NCBI RefSeq assembly: GCF_009017415.1
Contig: NC_092406.1
Span: forward strand, 6,076,001-6,140,000
DNA: 64,000 nucleotides
Direction: 5' to 3'
From: Aspergillus flavus
Taxonomy: Eukaryota; Ascomycota; Eurotiomycetes; Eurotiales; Aspergillaceae
Part shown: positions 9,334 to 20,007 of the stretch, piece by piece
How the letters are laid out: each line of letters starts with the position of its first letter
Numbering within the stretch: position 1 is the first letter of the stretch
Position numbers and translations under genes: made by a program
The notes under the pieces: model-generated
Databases searched by the model: none
What the model was told of the DNA's origin: nothing
Seen by the model: the letters and a program-made list of their open reading frames with translations, nothing else

Positions 9334-12171
9334 AAGGGTCTATGAAAGGTGTAACCACTGGCTGGCGCTGAGATTTTGGATGCGGGATCAGGAGGTTGTG
9401 TACTGATGGAGAAGTGGAGGTAATTACAGCCCATAGGAGAATGCAGATGCTACTTTTAGCGTTCTAATTTTAATTTGTGTTGAAGGCAACTCCAAATGAA
9501 TACGGCCAACTGTTCTTTACGGATACCCTGCCTTGGGCTCGGAATTCAATTTAGCAGTTAATTTCTATCGGACGCTATTCCATATACTATCTCTAAATAC
9601 AGCCTGTCCTCGATCGTTCCAATCCTTCTCCTCTTATCTATCTCCAAAACCATCATGTCCACTGTTAGGCCAATGAAACATATCAAAGAAAGTTCTATAC
9701 ATATCGGTTTAGGGCTTGTTTGATTCAAAGCAACCAAGCATAGTTGGTCTTTTTAGCCTCGCGGCATGGCGTACCCTAGAACGCTAGTTAAACAACGACT
9801 ATCAAGCCTAGGCCTTGAACCGGGAATGGACACACTCTGCGCCTCAGCCCTTCCGTTGATTTTCTTTAAATACATCGTGCGATAGCGAAAATACTGCGCA
9901 TTAGTGCTGCAGGTGAGTGCATGGACAACTTTCTCAGCAAGGTGGATGAGACAGAAGGGCGCCAAATGAACTCCAACAATATGTGCACGTCAAACATATG
10001 TTTGGTTTCGGGTAATGACACGAGTGTAGTGAGAGGGTGCTCGATATTTCAATTGCACCCCATAACAAGAGCTCTGTGGGTACCGATCCTGCCTACAGAG
10101 CTACACGACGTCCACCAAAGATGGATAGGCTTCACTCATTCTGAATGGCGTGCTGGAGGTCTACTGAGTCCTCAAGCGAGTAGAAGAATGGGCAAGAAAG
10201 CCCCAGATATGACATGCATGAAAGCTGTCAGGAATTCAAGGATTGTTGTAAGGCTAAGACTAAACACGTTCAACCCATCAATCAGTCTTGGTAAGCCTTA
10301 GGCCTGCCTTCAGTACTCAGGTCTTTGGCACCATATAATTGTTGCATGCTTGCTAACTTAATCGCAAGGTCAAACTGCCTAATATAGGCTGATTTGCGCT
10401 ACGGGTTCTTAATCGTCTGGGATAAAAGGATTCGGCCAGATTGTATTGAATGAGAACTGGGTCTTGCAGCATATTATCCCTATCGACGGCAGCGCAGAGC
10501 GCCAACAAAATGTTGACGGAGAACATTGAGTGTCCTGATTGGCGTCACCACCCCCCCACTATAGCAGCCCTGAGCCATCTTTCTCATCGTCAGACTCTGA
10601 TAGAGATTCAGATTTGATTCGGATGGGAACCTATACCTGGTCCCAGAACATCATTGCCTAACCAGATCAACCCGTTATACCCAAACGGGGAATGATGCTG
10701 AAAAGGAGGGGATTATGGCTGGACTTTATTCGGGTCAAGATGAAGGTTGTCTACCAGGCACGCTTCGCTACACCAGAATCTGTGCTTAGGTGTAATGCAT
10801 GGTCAAGAAGCATCCCAGAAGCTCAGAAGCCTATACAGATAATTCCATGAGGGCTTTTTAATCAGTGCCTACTTCGGGACCCGTACCCCAAACTCCATCG
10901 CTACAACTCAAAGCATGTGCAAGAATATGTCATGTTTGACAAGGATCTCCCCGAGACCCTTCATGAAAAGCAAATGGCAGTCTTGGAAAGCGTGGAGACC
11001 ATGTTGACCATTACTACTAACACTGCATCTGTCGCACTACATTCACTAAAGATGACTGACAACACTTCATCTAACGACTGGGCTAGCAGAGGGGTGGACT
11101 TCACACTCGGGAAGGAAACTAGGAGCGTCTGAAGATGTGCTACGCCTATATACACTCCCGGCTGTACTTGTTGTCCTCTATTATTGACCAAAACCTACTC
11201 CATAAATTGTCTTCGATAACAAGGGACTGGAGTGACTCACGAACTTTCCCAGCAACAACAGAGATAGAGCATACCTTCTGGGATGCAGCAACTAACAAAG
11301 TATATGCAACAAATTTCGTCAACAGGGTAATACGTTCTACAGGCTTGAGCAATGGCAAATACATTCTATGAGCACGTCTATCACTAGCATTTGAATGACT
11401 GAATTTACAAGCAAACGGATGCGTGAATCAATATCGAATGGATTTGCTAGGACATGGCAAATCACCAACGTTACTACAACTAGTATGGGGCCAACCGCCA
11501 CAAACTGGGCATAGAAACTTCTACTATAGGGGTACCTCTACATAATAAGGGCATTTCCACCTACATAGATCGGGTTTCTTGGAGGCACGCTTACACGCCG
11601 AAAAGAACCTATGGCCAAATGGAACAACTGAGATCAATGTTGCAATGCTTCTAAAGTGCTCAAAACTGAAGAATAATCGCGTAAAGGGAACAGCTGAAAT
11701 ATGGCGCAGAGGTGCCGCCAGTGGACAAGAGCCACCAGCCGGGCATGAAGCTTGTCACTGGGAGTGCCTTGACATAATAAGGACATTTCCGTCCACCTAG
11801 GTTGAGCTTGTTCGAGGCAAGGCCTTTACTATTTGCTGCAACTGGCCAATAAAGCGTGCACTATGGGCAAAGAAACACTCATACAAGTATGGGTAAAAAA
11901 GACGTCAGGTGGATTTATCTCTCTCTAGGATTGCCTTTCTCGTTCCACACGGAGGGCGAGGAGATAAATGCGCCAAAAGCAATTGGGTCATTAATACCAA
12001 GGGGGGAAGGAGATTTATAAAGCACCCTTACTTCTGCAATCGCTTAAAGCATACTGGAGCTACGTTAGTGCGTGATACGTATGTCTCTATTTGGAAGAGA
12101 CTCCGGGAACACCGAGATATGGCGTGCCCAACATGGTATGTCTAAAAATCTAACTATAGATAGAGTTTTAA
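9334..12171. other. Long gene-free stretch (2.8 kb) of degenerate DNA
   Basis: No intact gene, RNA gene or transposase was recognised. Several open frames of 65-125 codons (for example 9921-10301 and 10917-11132 on the plus strand) lack coding character, though 10917-11371 has a patchwork look that could be a decayed gene. A diverged repeat pair lies at 11490-11860 (listed separately). The stretch looks like old relic sequence. Confidence 0.45.
11490..11860. repeat. Diverged direct repeat, two units about 232 bp apart
   Basis: A block of roughly 90 bp starting near 11500 recurs near 11730. Shared pieces in the same order are: a GGGCAT-GAA-CTT run (11516 and 11740 areas), ACATAATAAGGGCATTTCC versus ACATAATAAGGACATTTCC (about 11540 and 11771), then a TTCTTGGAGGCA / TTGTTCGAGGCA block (about 11576 and 11809). 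A third, weaker echo of the first piece occurs near 11835-11875. By eye the units are about 70 percent identical with small gaps, as expected of an old tandem duplication or the remains of a repeated element. Confidence 0.55.
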
Positions 12172-13170
12172 CTAACTAGACTTAGGACTGAATGGGGCAA
12201 CATGGAGAAAAATGTTTCGTCGATAATGAAGTCTGTTCTGCAATACATAATGATATAGGACATACCCACTACGCGGTAACAGCAGGTGTAATTGTACAAT
12301 TGGCCTACTAAATAGGCTTCTCGCAAAAAGACGCAACGGAACCTGCTCCTCGCGGGTGAAGTCATACAGCGGGCTCTTACTGATCACGAGTTCCTTGCCG
12401 TCGAAATATCCCTCAATGATACGGGCATGTTGGGGTCGCATCAGCGAAATCATAAGAACCTGGATCTGGTATCAGTGGACTAGATTAAAACACGGTCCTT
12501 GCAAGACATGACATACCGGGGCAATGACGTGATTCTCCATCCCCTTATTCCTCAGACGTCCTCTGAATAAGCGGAGCAGACAGAGAATCTCCCCACGAAG
12601 CAACCTCTCATCACCAATGATAGCCGAGGCCGTATAGCATTTGATATGCGAGATACCAGGATCTTCGTAGGCATAAAGACACTTAGCCCGCCACTCGTGA
12701 ATCTGAGTGTCGTCCATTGGGAACTCCCAAAGCGGTCAGGTTGGGACCAGCTCATAGTGACTACGACATCATAAGTCTTAGGGTTACTATATAGACCAAA
12801 GTACTCACGCCTTGTATGCCATTCTCGGTAAATTTTCATCGTAGGCGATGGTAGATTTACCGCTATCACGGGACTCAATGGCAGCTAGGGCCGTGTCGAG
12901 GTATGTGAAAAGTACATTTTCATTATCGTCATTGGGATCTATAGGATTCTCGGGAAACTCGTTCGCGATATAGTTTGGCCTCAGCTTGCCAAGATGGGCG
13001 TCCGGATAGAGTTGAAAGAAGCGTGGTTTGAGAGCGGGAATGACACGAACAGCGACACCGTCAACCGCCAAAGCGTTAAGATCAGGGTGTATCGTATGCT
13101 GATCTAAGAGAGATTGCTCGATTTTCCTCAGGGCAAGGCGACATGCCTTGTTCTCTTCGGATCGTTTCAT
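12172..13170 (-). CDS. Uncharacterised fungal protein (286 aa) with a probable GC-AG intron
   Basis: Three exons: 13170-12811 (120 codons), 12723-12517 (69 codons) and 12465-12172 (97 codons plus stop), all in phase 0. The second intron is GT-AG (51 bp). The first has the usable frame only if the donor is GC at 12810-12809; the GT two bases downstream shifts the frame of exon 2. The protein looks like a common fungal family without a known role, with an N-terminal helical region, an HEWRAKCLYAYEDP segment, and a C-terminal strand region around LMRPQHARIIEGYFDGKELV. No signal peptide or clear membrane helix is present. I do not recognise a catalytic motif and assign no function. Confidence 0.65.
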
Positions 13171-13669
13171 GGCTTCAGTGGGGGTTCTTCTTTTCTAGCT
13201 AGCGTAACGGTGGTGGTGTAGAAGGAGAAAGTGGAGGAGAAGAAAAGAGAGTCCAGGGTGATCCTTTGTCGCGGTTATCTAGGCAATTTACCAAAATCCC
13301 AGTACGGCTAAGGGACAACAAATACTGTACAGTACAATACTAAATTCTACCGCCTGACCTCTGAGATGCTGTAACGCGGAAGCTATAGAGGTGTAACCCG
13401 GAGCAATCTGAATCTGAGATTCAGATTCTGGATATCTCTCTTACATATGCGGTATAAGTGCACAGTATATCATGATATTCGCTTGTAGCACGTGCCATGA
13501 AGCAAGTTTTATCTTTATTAGTGGCAATATCAACACTGCGGATGCGATACGTATGTACGAATCGCAGGTACTAGGGTATAGTTCATAAGTATCAAACATG
13601 ATATGATATAACACACAGCCAAAAGCCACACCTTTAGCTGTAAGCTTGCTCATTCCAGTAAAGCAAAGC
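13171..13669. other. Intergenic; no gene seen
   Basis: About 500 bp between the 5' end of one minus-strand gene and the 3' end of the next. A CCTTTTCTC-rich leader on the minus strand just upstream of 13170 fits a fungal 5' UTR. Nothing else is visible. Confidence 0.5.
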
Positions 13670-15057
13670 CTAACCGTGATTGCGATTTCGTTCCACATCT
13701 ACTTTGAAAGAAACTTCGCTAAGAATCATACTCTCCGGGACATGAATCCTCTCTTGGCTAGACGTTGGTAATCCAGAGCTTCGGTCCCCATCATATAAAA
13801 TACTTGCCCCGAGGCTATGCCTTGGGCGTCGTGGTGGCTTCGGGAGGGGATTCTCGTTTCCGTTTCTATTCCCCAAGGGCATCGGGTTCTCCCTCGATGA
13901 GTAGCCAACAAGACGGGGGAGGTAACGAGACGCGATCGCCTTGAATGACGGAATCGAAGAAGCCACAATGGCAAGATTCATCTCAATGGAAGTCCAATAG
14001 AAAGTCCCAGATATGGAAACTATGTCTGGTGGGAACTGCATCAAATTGGTGCTGTACACAAGTCGGACAATTGATGCGACGCAGGCACTGATGTTTATGT
14101 TAGAAATAGTAACACAACTCAGTAAAGAAAGGCTCAGCACCCACATTAATCCCAGGGCGATAATGAATATCACGTAGGCCTTTTGCTTCGACGGCATCTG
14201 GAGTTTGAGCAGAACGGGAATCGGGAGGGCAAATGTCAATACATCTGTCAGGATATTGAGTCCGCCGGTCGAAAGTGTGAACGCCTTAATGCCCTTTGCG
14301 CATGAGAGTAAGTGGATAGGATTGTGGCTCCATCTCGAAAGCGGGCAATGGAATGCTGCGGCTAGCACAAAGGCAATAGTTTGAGCCACCACTAGCCCTA
14401 TCATGGCGTAGCATGCTCGTGTCAAGGATACGTGGCCTAGGCGAATATAGAACCAGCAGAGAGAGACTTTGGTGAAGCCTTGTGAGGCCGGGTAGATTAA
14501 TGAGCTTAGCCACATACCCTGGCAATGTGTTAGTTGACGGAAATACAGCACGAAAGTGGAAGTGGTCACCTTGAAAAAGGACAGAAGCTCTTCTAGGTTT
14601 AGCGTGAGGTAGTCTCCTTTGAATCCATGAAGTACCGCTGGCCCTTGTCAGCTTGTCTCCACGTACACGATTGGCGTGGGCATACAAAGCACAGTGCATA
14701 CGGTATAGGCCCATGACAAAAGCTGTACGATATACGGCTGTGTCAACAATCACAGAAAAAAGACTTAGTTTGAGGATGGTCTTACAGCGGCGATAGTGAT
14801 TAAATCTTTGAATCTTGCGTGTCAGTGCGACAGAAAGAGCTTCAGGCAATGGAACACGTACAATCGTCTAGGCCGACGGCCTGAATGATATAATATCGAG
14901 CGAATAGACGCAAACACAGAGCTATAAACGAAAGAGCGGAGAATACAATCGTGACGGTGGCTACAGTGATCGCCGGCGATCCCATGTTGTTGTTCTGTAA
15001 CCCTGAATTGCTTAGGGCTCTCAAGTTATCATCCAAATGGAAGGAAATTGTGGTCAA
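13670..15057 (-). CDS. Seven-TM rhodopsin-domain (SAT4/PTH11-type) integral membrane protein
   Basis: Five exons: 15057-14862, 14805-14786, 14737-14686, 14637-14570 and 14518-13670. All introns are GT-AG and phases agree, giving 394 aa. The second exon is only 20 nt, but it is needed to read GLDDYLITIAA, the conserved acidic turn after the first membrane helices. Family features follow: the long hydrophobic run around QGFTKVSLCWFYIRL, a Cys in the extracellular loop (AFHCPLSRW), the GGLNILTDVLTFALPIPVL helix, an ACVASIVRLVY helix, and WTSIEMNLAIVASSIPSFK, the signature end of the domain. A polar C-terminal tail of about 80 residues follows. The family includes orphan receptor-like proteins of the PTH11 type; the ligand is unknown. 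Confidence 0.82.
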
Positions 15058-17122
15058 GACAAATCCGTCTCATCAAGTCTATCATTCCCCACGAATGTTT
15101 TAAGTACAAACAAAGGTCTCGCCTCAAGTTCAGGCAGCAAGTCGGCCGATAATTAAGCCCTGCTGTCTCCAGGATCACCACCCCTTTAATTTTCTCGTCC
15201 CTGGTATATGCAACTAGTGTACAGGGAAAACTTAATTCAAATATGTGGCAAGCAGTTTCGCATTTTGATACGAAGAATGAGCAGCATATCGTTCTCCGTA
15301 CCTTTGGAGTGCAGCGCCATATTTGTTAGCCTCGTCTTGGCTGAGCTGCCCGGCTGAGAGACAGGCCACGGCCATGATTTGGATATCACCAAACAAGGAA
15401 TGGTTGGCCTACGATCACACTTTGGTGGCTCTAGATTCGCCTTTTAGGCAGGTGCCCCGTTTCCGTCCATAAACAATAGGGTAATATGCCGAACTTACAG
15501 GGCTTACGAATGCCGATGCATCGAACAAGGCTATGTATGGCCAGACCAGTGTCACAGGTCAAGCTAGTAGTTCGTTTCGAACTTAATGACCAACGATCTG
15601 CCGAGACGGGCAAGTTACTACGAGATAGTAGATCCACGCTAGTGTCAGAAGGAACTCCTGCCGAACTTTGCAGGCGTCTTGGCGCGGTTATGGCCGAGCA
15701 TCCTTCCAAGTTGATAACTGGATCCTCCAAAGTCGGCTAGCATCAGGGGTTTCAAGAGCCTCAATTGGCTCTGATGTCAAAATTGACTCAGACATTGCGG
15801 ATCTTGACAGAGAACACGACTTTCTGAAACAGCTTACCTTTCTCCCAAATGCGGGGGATGAAGAACACTACAATGATCTGCACAACGACAAGGTCAAAAA
15901 CCATCGTGTCTAGTTTGCCTCGTCTGGCTGCCTAGGACGACTATATCGGGAGGTAACATAAGGCCTTTTTCTAGACATCATTAAGTCCGGCGTATCGTTC
16001 TTGATCGATCTTTATTCACAAGTGTTTTCACAGGCGAAGCATTATATGTCCAGTCGACAGTCTCATGAGGGCAAACTATATCAAGGGGGGAAGTGCTGCT
16101 GGCTGATATCCATCAAGGAGCGATGTCAGGCGCATGCTCCAGAAACGCTGGGTGCCACTCTCTCTCTCCGAGGAGGAATCCTTACATTAGAACAACGGTC
16201 TGAAACTTAAGATCAGGCTGAGGGCCGAGTCACGTGAAAATCCTCCTTATTGATAAAGTTCATGTCCCAAATTCATCCTTAGAAAAAGGTCCAGCCTCGT
16301 GGTCTTCGTCAGGATACCTCCACCGGGTCTGCTTTTTCTTCGTGCTACGTATACCACTTAGTCTACATCCTTCCTTGAATCTATACAGTAGTCATCCTGA
16401 GAATGAATGGAAACGTCCGAATATGGAGGAAAGAGTCATGATTGCGTCAATCAGATAGTCCTACGTGAATCTTTTCTTAGACCAAGTTGACATGACAATG
16501 ACGCTGACCGAGCTTTCAGCACAAAGGGAGTAGAGGTTATGCTTAGCGCCATCAATCTCCTTGGGCATAGCAAGCCAGGCAAAAACAGCCGTACGCCAAT
16601 GCTTGTTTGGTTCCATGCCAAGGCACATGTTCAATTCTATACACGCCGAGACCTAGTTTCCACGGATAGCAGTACCAGCCGGGTTTAAAATCCTGTTTCA
16701 AGCATTCAATCGAAGTTCCGTTTCCATTCTAGACTCGAACCGGTAGTGGTGAGTGGCTGCAGACGGATGGCAGTATGGCAGGTAAATCCTATGGCGGGTC
16801 CCGCGCGATCGATCGAGATTAAGTTGCGAGATTAAATCGAGCTTTCCAGATCGCGGTGATGCTGCGTCATCACCACGTCGAAATGATATCTCACAAGAAG
16901 ATGAACTCGACTGGACGTCACCAATGGTCATTATGACACCAAAACCAGATTGCATCATTAATCTGGCCAGCGCAATTGTTGTACGACAGCTACGATATAT
17001 AAGGGACCATTCTATCATCCTTTTAGCCCTTACAATACCAACCAACTCCAGACAAGAACCCCAAGAAACAATACAACTTCCACTACAGAACTCTTTGAAA
17101 AGCGACCGCTAAATCGAACAAC
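15058..17122. other. Intergenic; possible decayed gene at 15480-15915
   Basis: About 2 kb without an intact gene. One plus-strand frame through 15480-15913 has coding-like composition over its last part (RASIGSDVKIDSDIADLD then EHDFLKQLTFLP) but carries several upstream stops, many as TAG/TAA/TGA where CAG, CAA or CGA would be expected. It may be a decayed gene; I cannot name a family. The final 150 bp is the promoter and leader of the gene at 17123. Confidence 0.35.
16995..17002 (+). promoter_or_regulatory. TATA box of the KGG-type stress protein gene
   Basis: TATATAAG about 121 bp upstream of the start codon at 17123, followed by a C/A-rich leader ending in CAAC just before ATG. Spacing is normal for a strongly expressed fungal gene. 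Confidence 0.5.
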
Positions 17123-17440
17123 ATGGCCGATAAGTACAAGCCTTCCGGTATATTTTTTCCTCATTCTTACTCGCGTACCTTATGCATCCCGCATCAGAAC
17201 TGACTTGCTTTAGAACACGGCGGTCTCCGCGAAGACGGCCAGCCTGACAAGCGCACGCAACAGACCCAGTTCGCGTACGGCAAAGTTGACCCGACTGAGG
17301 CCGGCCAGGAAGGAGGCTCCGTCGGTGGCCACGCCTCTGGCAAGTCGAGCGGTGGCAGTGGCCAAGGACAATTCGCCCACGGCAAGGTTGATCCGCATGA
17401 GGCGGGTAGGAAGGGTGGACAGACTCTCGGAGATGATTAG
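17123..17440 (+). CDS. Small hydrophilic KGG-repeat stress/conidial protein (83 aa)
   Basis: Exon 1 (17123-17147) and exon 2 (17214-17440), joined over a 66-bp GT-AG intron, give 83 aa. The protein is Gly-rich, highly polar and has no hydrophobic core. It carries the EHGGLREDGQPDKR start typical of this fungal family and two copies of a module: QFAYGKVDPTEAGQEGG and, 36 residues later, QFAHGKVDPHEAGRKGG. The GG-containing module resembles the KGG (stress-induced bacterial acidophilic) repeat and LEA-like proteins, which are abundant in conidia and under desiccation or other stress. A disordered protective protein is the likely role. No neighbour is functionally linked. Confidence 0.75.
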
Positions 17441-17881
17441 AATTATTTATGGGGCTGATATGTATAAATTAATTGGTACAATAATATGAAGGGGAATATC
17501 ATGACCGGGTAATCTACGAAGAAGAAGCTCCAGCATGACTGAGATAGGGTCCTATGTAACTACTACGTAGGTCAACGTTTCATAGGTTCAAGCCCTATAT
17601 GACTCTTTTAGGAAATTCCGGGGTCCGCGCATTAGTCAGCAACCTGCGGTTTCAATCACGTGACTTGTAAGCCTTCATGTTACGATACCGTACGAACCCG
17701 ATGATGATTAATTCCCGTCGTCATTAATTAGATATCAAAAATCCGGAGAAAGCATCCAAAACTTTTGTTGCGCCTCAACTCCCACCACCATCCTCTAGTC
17801 GAATCCACCGCAATCTTCCTCCCGCCCGGTCTCCGGATCCAATCTCCTCTGCACCCGATCAAGACGTTCCCCGCCCACTTG
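17441..17881. other. Intergenic; no gene seen
   Basis: 441 bp holding the 3' region of the KGG gene and the promoter of the BolA-like gene. Nothing distinctive is visible. Confidence 0.5.
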
Positions 17882-18368
17882 ATGTACTCCCGCACCTCCA
17901 CCCTCTTGAGCAGAAGCTGCCGGTACTTCTTCCGTGCCCCCGTTCACCAGAGACAGACCTTTTCGATCTCCGCGCGCTCCTTCGCCGCCGTAAACGCAGC
18001 TATGGCCGACGCGACCGCAGGGGTGACCCCCGAGGGACTGAAGAGCAAGTTGATCGAGCAGTTGCAGGCACAGCATGTTGAGATTGAGGACCTTTCGGGT
18101 ATGAATATAGCCTCCGGTTGCGCTTCGGCATATGCATTATCCGTCATTTATACAATTTGGGAACCAAATATACTAATATAAATTCCATTTGATAGGCGGC
18201 TGTGGCCAGGCATTCCAGGCGGTGATTGTATCCCCACAGTTCGAGAAGAAGACCATGCTCGCTCGTCACCGATTGGTAAACTCGGTTCTGAAGGCCGAAA
18301 TCGCAGCTATCCATGCTTGGACACCTAAGTGCTATACCCCGGAGCAGTGGCAAGCTTTGCAGCAGTAG
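17882..18368 (+). CDS. Mitochondrial BolA-like protein
   Basis: Exons 17882-18098 and 18196-18368 around a 97-bp GT-AG intron give 129 aa. The first 40 residues are rich in Arg and Ser with no acidic residue ([20 protein letters not shown]), a good mitochondrial presequence. The BolA domain follows: [30 protein letters not shown], then [14 protein letters not shown], which is the conserved helix with the RHR/LVN pattern. It ends with [13 protein letters not shown]. Mitochondrial BolA proteins work with monothiol glutaredoxin or NFU-type proteins in late iron-sulfur cluster delivery (lipoate synthase, succinate dehydrogenase). The GGCG stretch matches the BOL3/BOLA3 side of the family. The upstream frame has no earlier ATG. 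Confidence 0.88.
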
Positions 18369-19233
18369 ATTTATGATATGGTCCTGTGATATTACGGCCC
18401 GGGAAAAGAGAGGGAAGAAGAATCTGATATATCCTGGGTATTTCGACGCGCTGGAAGCATATAGGCAGGCGTTGGAGTTTTTATTAATGTACATTTGTCG
18501 TTGCTATCCGGCTGTGGGCTATAGTATACTTGTTTTGAGCTATGGTTGGTGGACATATAAAAGATATGTGAGACTTCGACTATGTATGTCTCTGCTATTG
18601 TGCAAAGGCGGTAAGCTCTCTATAAACTTGATCCGCGCTTTACGATGGCCTTTGAAGGCAAGGAAAGATCAGTCGAAGGACATACAAAACTCATCAGCGT
18701 GGAGTCGGGAGGCAGTGTTATTTTGGACCGTCTCTCTACTCATTCCAGCATGGGGGAGTTGGTCGCCGCTGTCAATGCTATTCTGAACGGAGAGGAACGG
18801 TCTTAGTCAGGGGAGACTCACCTAGATAGCCTTCAGGAATGCTCTCAACAATTTATCCTGGACACATCTTTTGAGCCACAGCCGTTGTTGAAGCAATAGC
18901 TGGGGTTGTTATTGGCTATTTGTGTGCAGCAAGTCCGGAACTCGATTTAAATATTGAAGCCGTTGGAGCACCCTAATGTAGGTATAAGACGTACTGTCAA
19001 GCTGTCAATGGATAACTACTGAACTGTACCCCTTCGGTATAGGCGAAGCCTTGTTCATGTTCAAGGCGGAGTTCTACTTGTTCAACGCGAACGATAAATC
19101 GTATATGTTGGCCGGCGCAGTTCAGATACTACTTGCAATCTCATATAACTATGTATATATTATGCGGTAGATGGAGTGGTTTGTTTTATGTTTGCATACA
19201 TTAGATATTGATTATATGGATGACTGTTACTGC
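18369..19233. other. Intergenic between convergent genes; no gene seen
   Basis: 865 bp between the ends of the BolA-like and peroxiredoxin genes. AT-rich; the plus-strand frame at 18313-18786 overlaps the end of the BolA gene and is chance. Confidence 0.5.
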
Positions 19234-20007
19234 TTAAGCAAGGACCTTCTCGGCGGCGGACACTAGAGAGATATTAGTTTATTGAAGATTTGGTAAGTGG
19301 GTGGAACCGTACCGTCGAGACCGGTGTTGTCGGGCTCCACGAAAGCCTCCTTAACCTTGCCGTTCTCGACCAGCAGGGCGTAGCGCTTGCTGCGGTGGTT
19401 TCCGAAGATGGAGGAGCTATCGAAGGTAACATCGAGCGCCTCGGAGAACTTGCCGGTGGGGTCGCCCAGGAAGCGGATCTGGTTGTCTTCATTAGCATGC
19501 GATTGTATGAGCAATTGAACACGTAGTGTCAATACTTACACCGCTCTTGCCGGAGGGGTCGAGAGAGGTGGCCCACGCCTTCATGCTGTTTATGATTAGC
19601 CCATTGAGTTGCTCGCGGAAACGCAGGACTGTCCGCCACTTACACAAAAGGATCATTGACCGAGACAACGAAGACCTGACCAGCTTCCTTGAGCTTGGGG
19701 TGGTTGATATATCCGGGGACGTGGGAGCTGGAGCAGGCAGGGCCTGTTACGAATTATGTCAGAATTGCACTCTACAAATTACATGAAGTGGGGGCATACT
19801 GAAAGCTGCGGGGACGCCGACAATGACGCCCTTGCCCTTCAGCTCGTTGGCGAGGTTGACCTTGTTGCCGGGAGAGTCCTCAACCAGGACATCAAGGTTG
19901 GGAATGGAGTCGCCCTTTTGGACGAAAGCAGGAGCAGTGTTGTGGAACAAAGCCCTCTGGGAGAAGACGCGGGGAACACCAGCGGTGAGACGGCGGGCAG
20001 CGAACAT
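19234..20007 (-). CDS. Mitochondrial PRX5/PMP20-type peroxiredoxin
   Basis: Five exons, 20007-19800, 19743-19644, 19585-19540, 19478-19313 and 19262-19234, with consistent phases, give 182 aa. The N-terminus (MFAARRLTAGVPRVFSQRAL) is a mitochondrial targeting sequence. The thioredoxin fold starts at KGDSIPNLDVLVED. The peroxidatic Cys lies in AFSPACSSSHVPGY, spliced across intron 1, followed by VFVVSVNDPFVMKAWATSL, the PRX5/AHP1 group signature, and FLGDPTGKFSEALD. The enzyme reduces hydroperoxides with thiols from thioredoxin or glutathione. An in-frame ATG at 20139 would add 44 residues but lies in likely leader sequence, so the ATG giving the clean presequence is preferred. The group includes the fungal allergen Asp f 3, which is cytosolic or peroxisomal. 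Confidence 0.9.

Noticed and set aside
9753..9965. Segment with a partly tRNA-like look (GGTTTGATTC-like words)
   Set aside because: No consistent cloverleaf: acceptor and T arms do not pair.
12552..12878. Alternative reading of exon 2 of the 286-aa gene using the GT donor
   Set aside because: Gives a Ser/Arg-rich frame ending in an early stop and loses the conserved third exon; the GC donor keeps all phases at 0.
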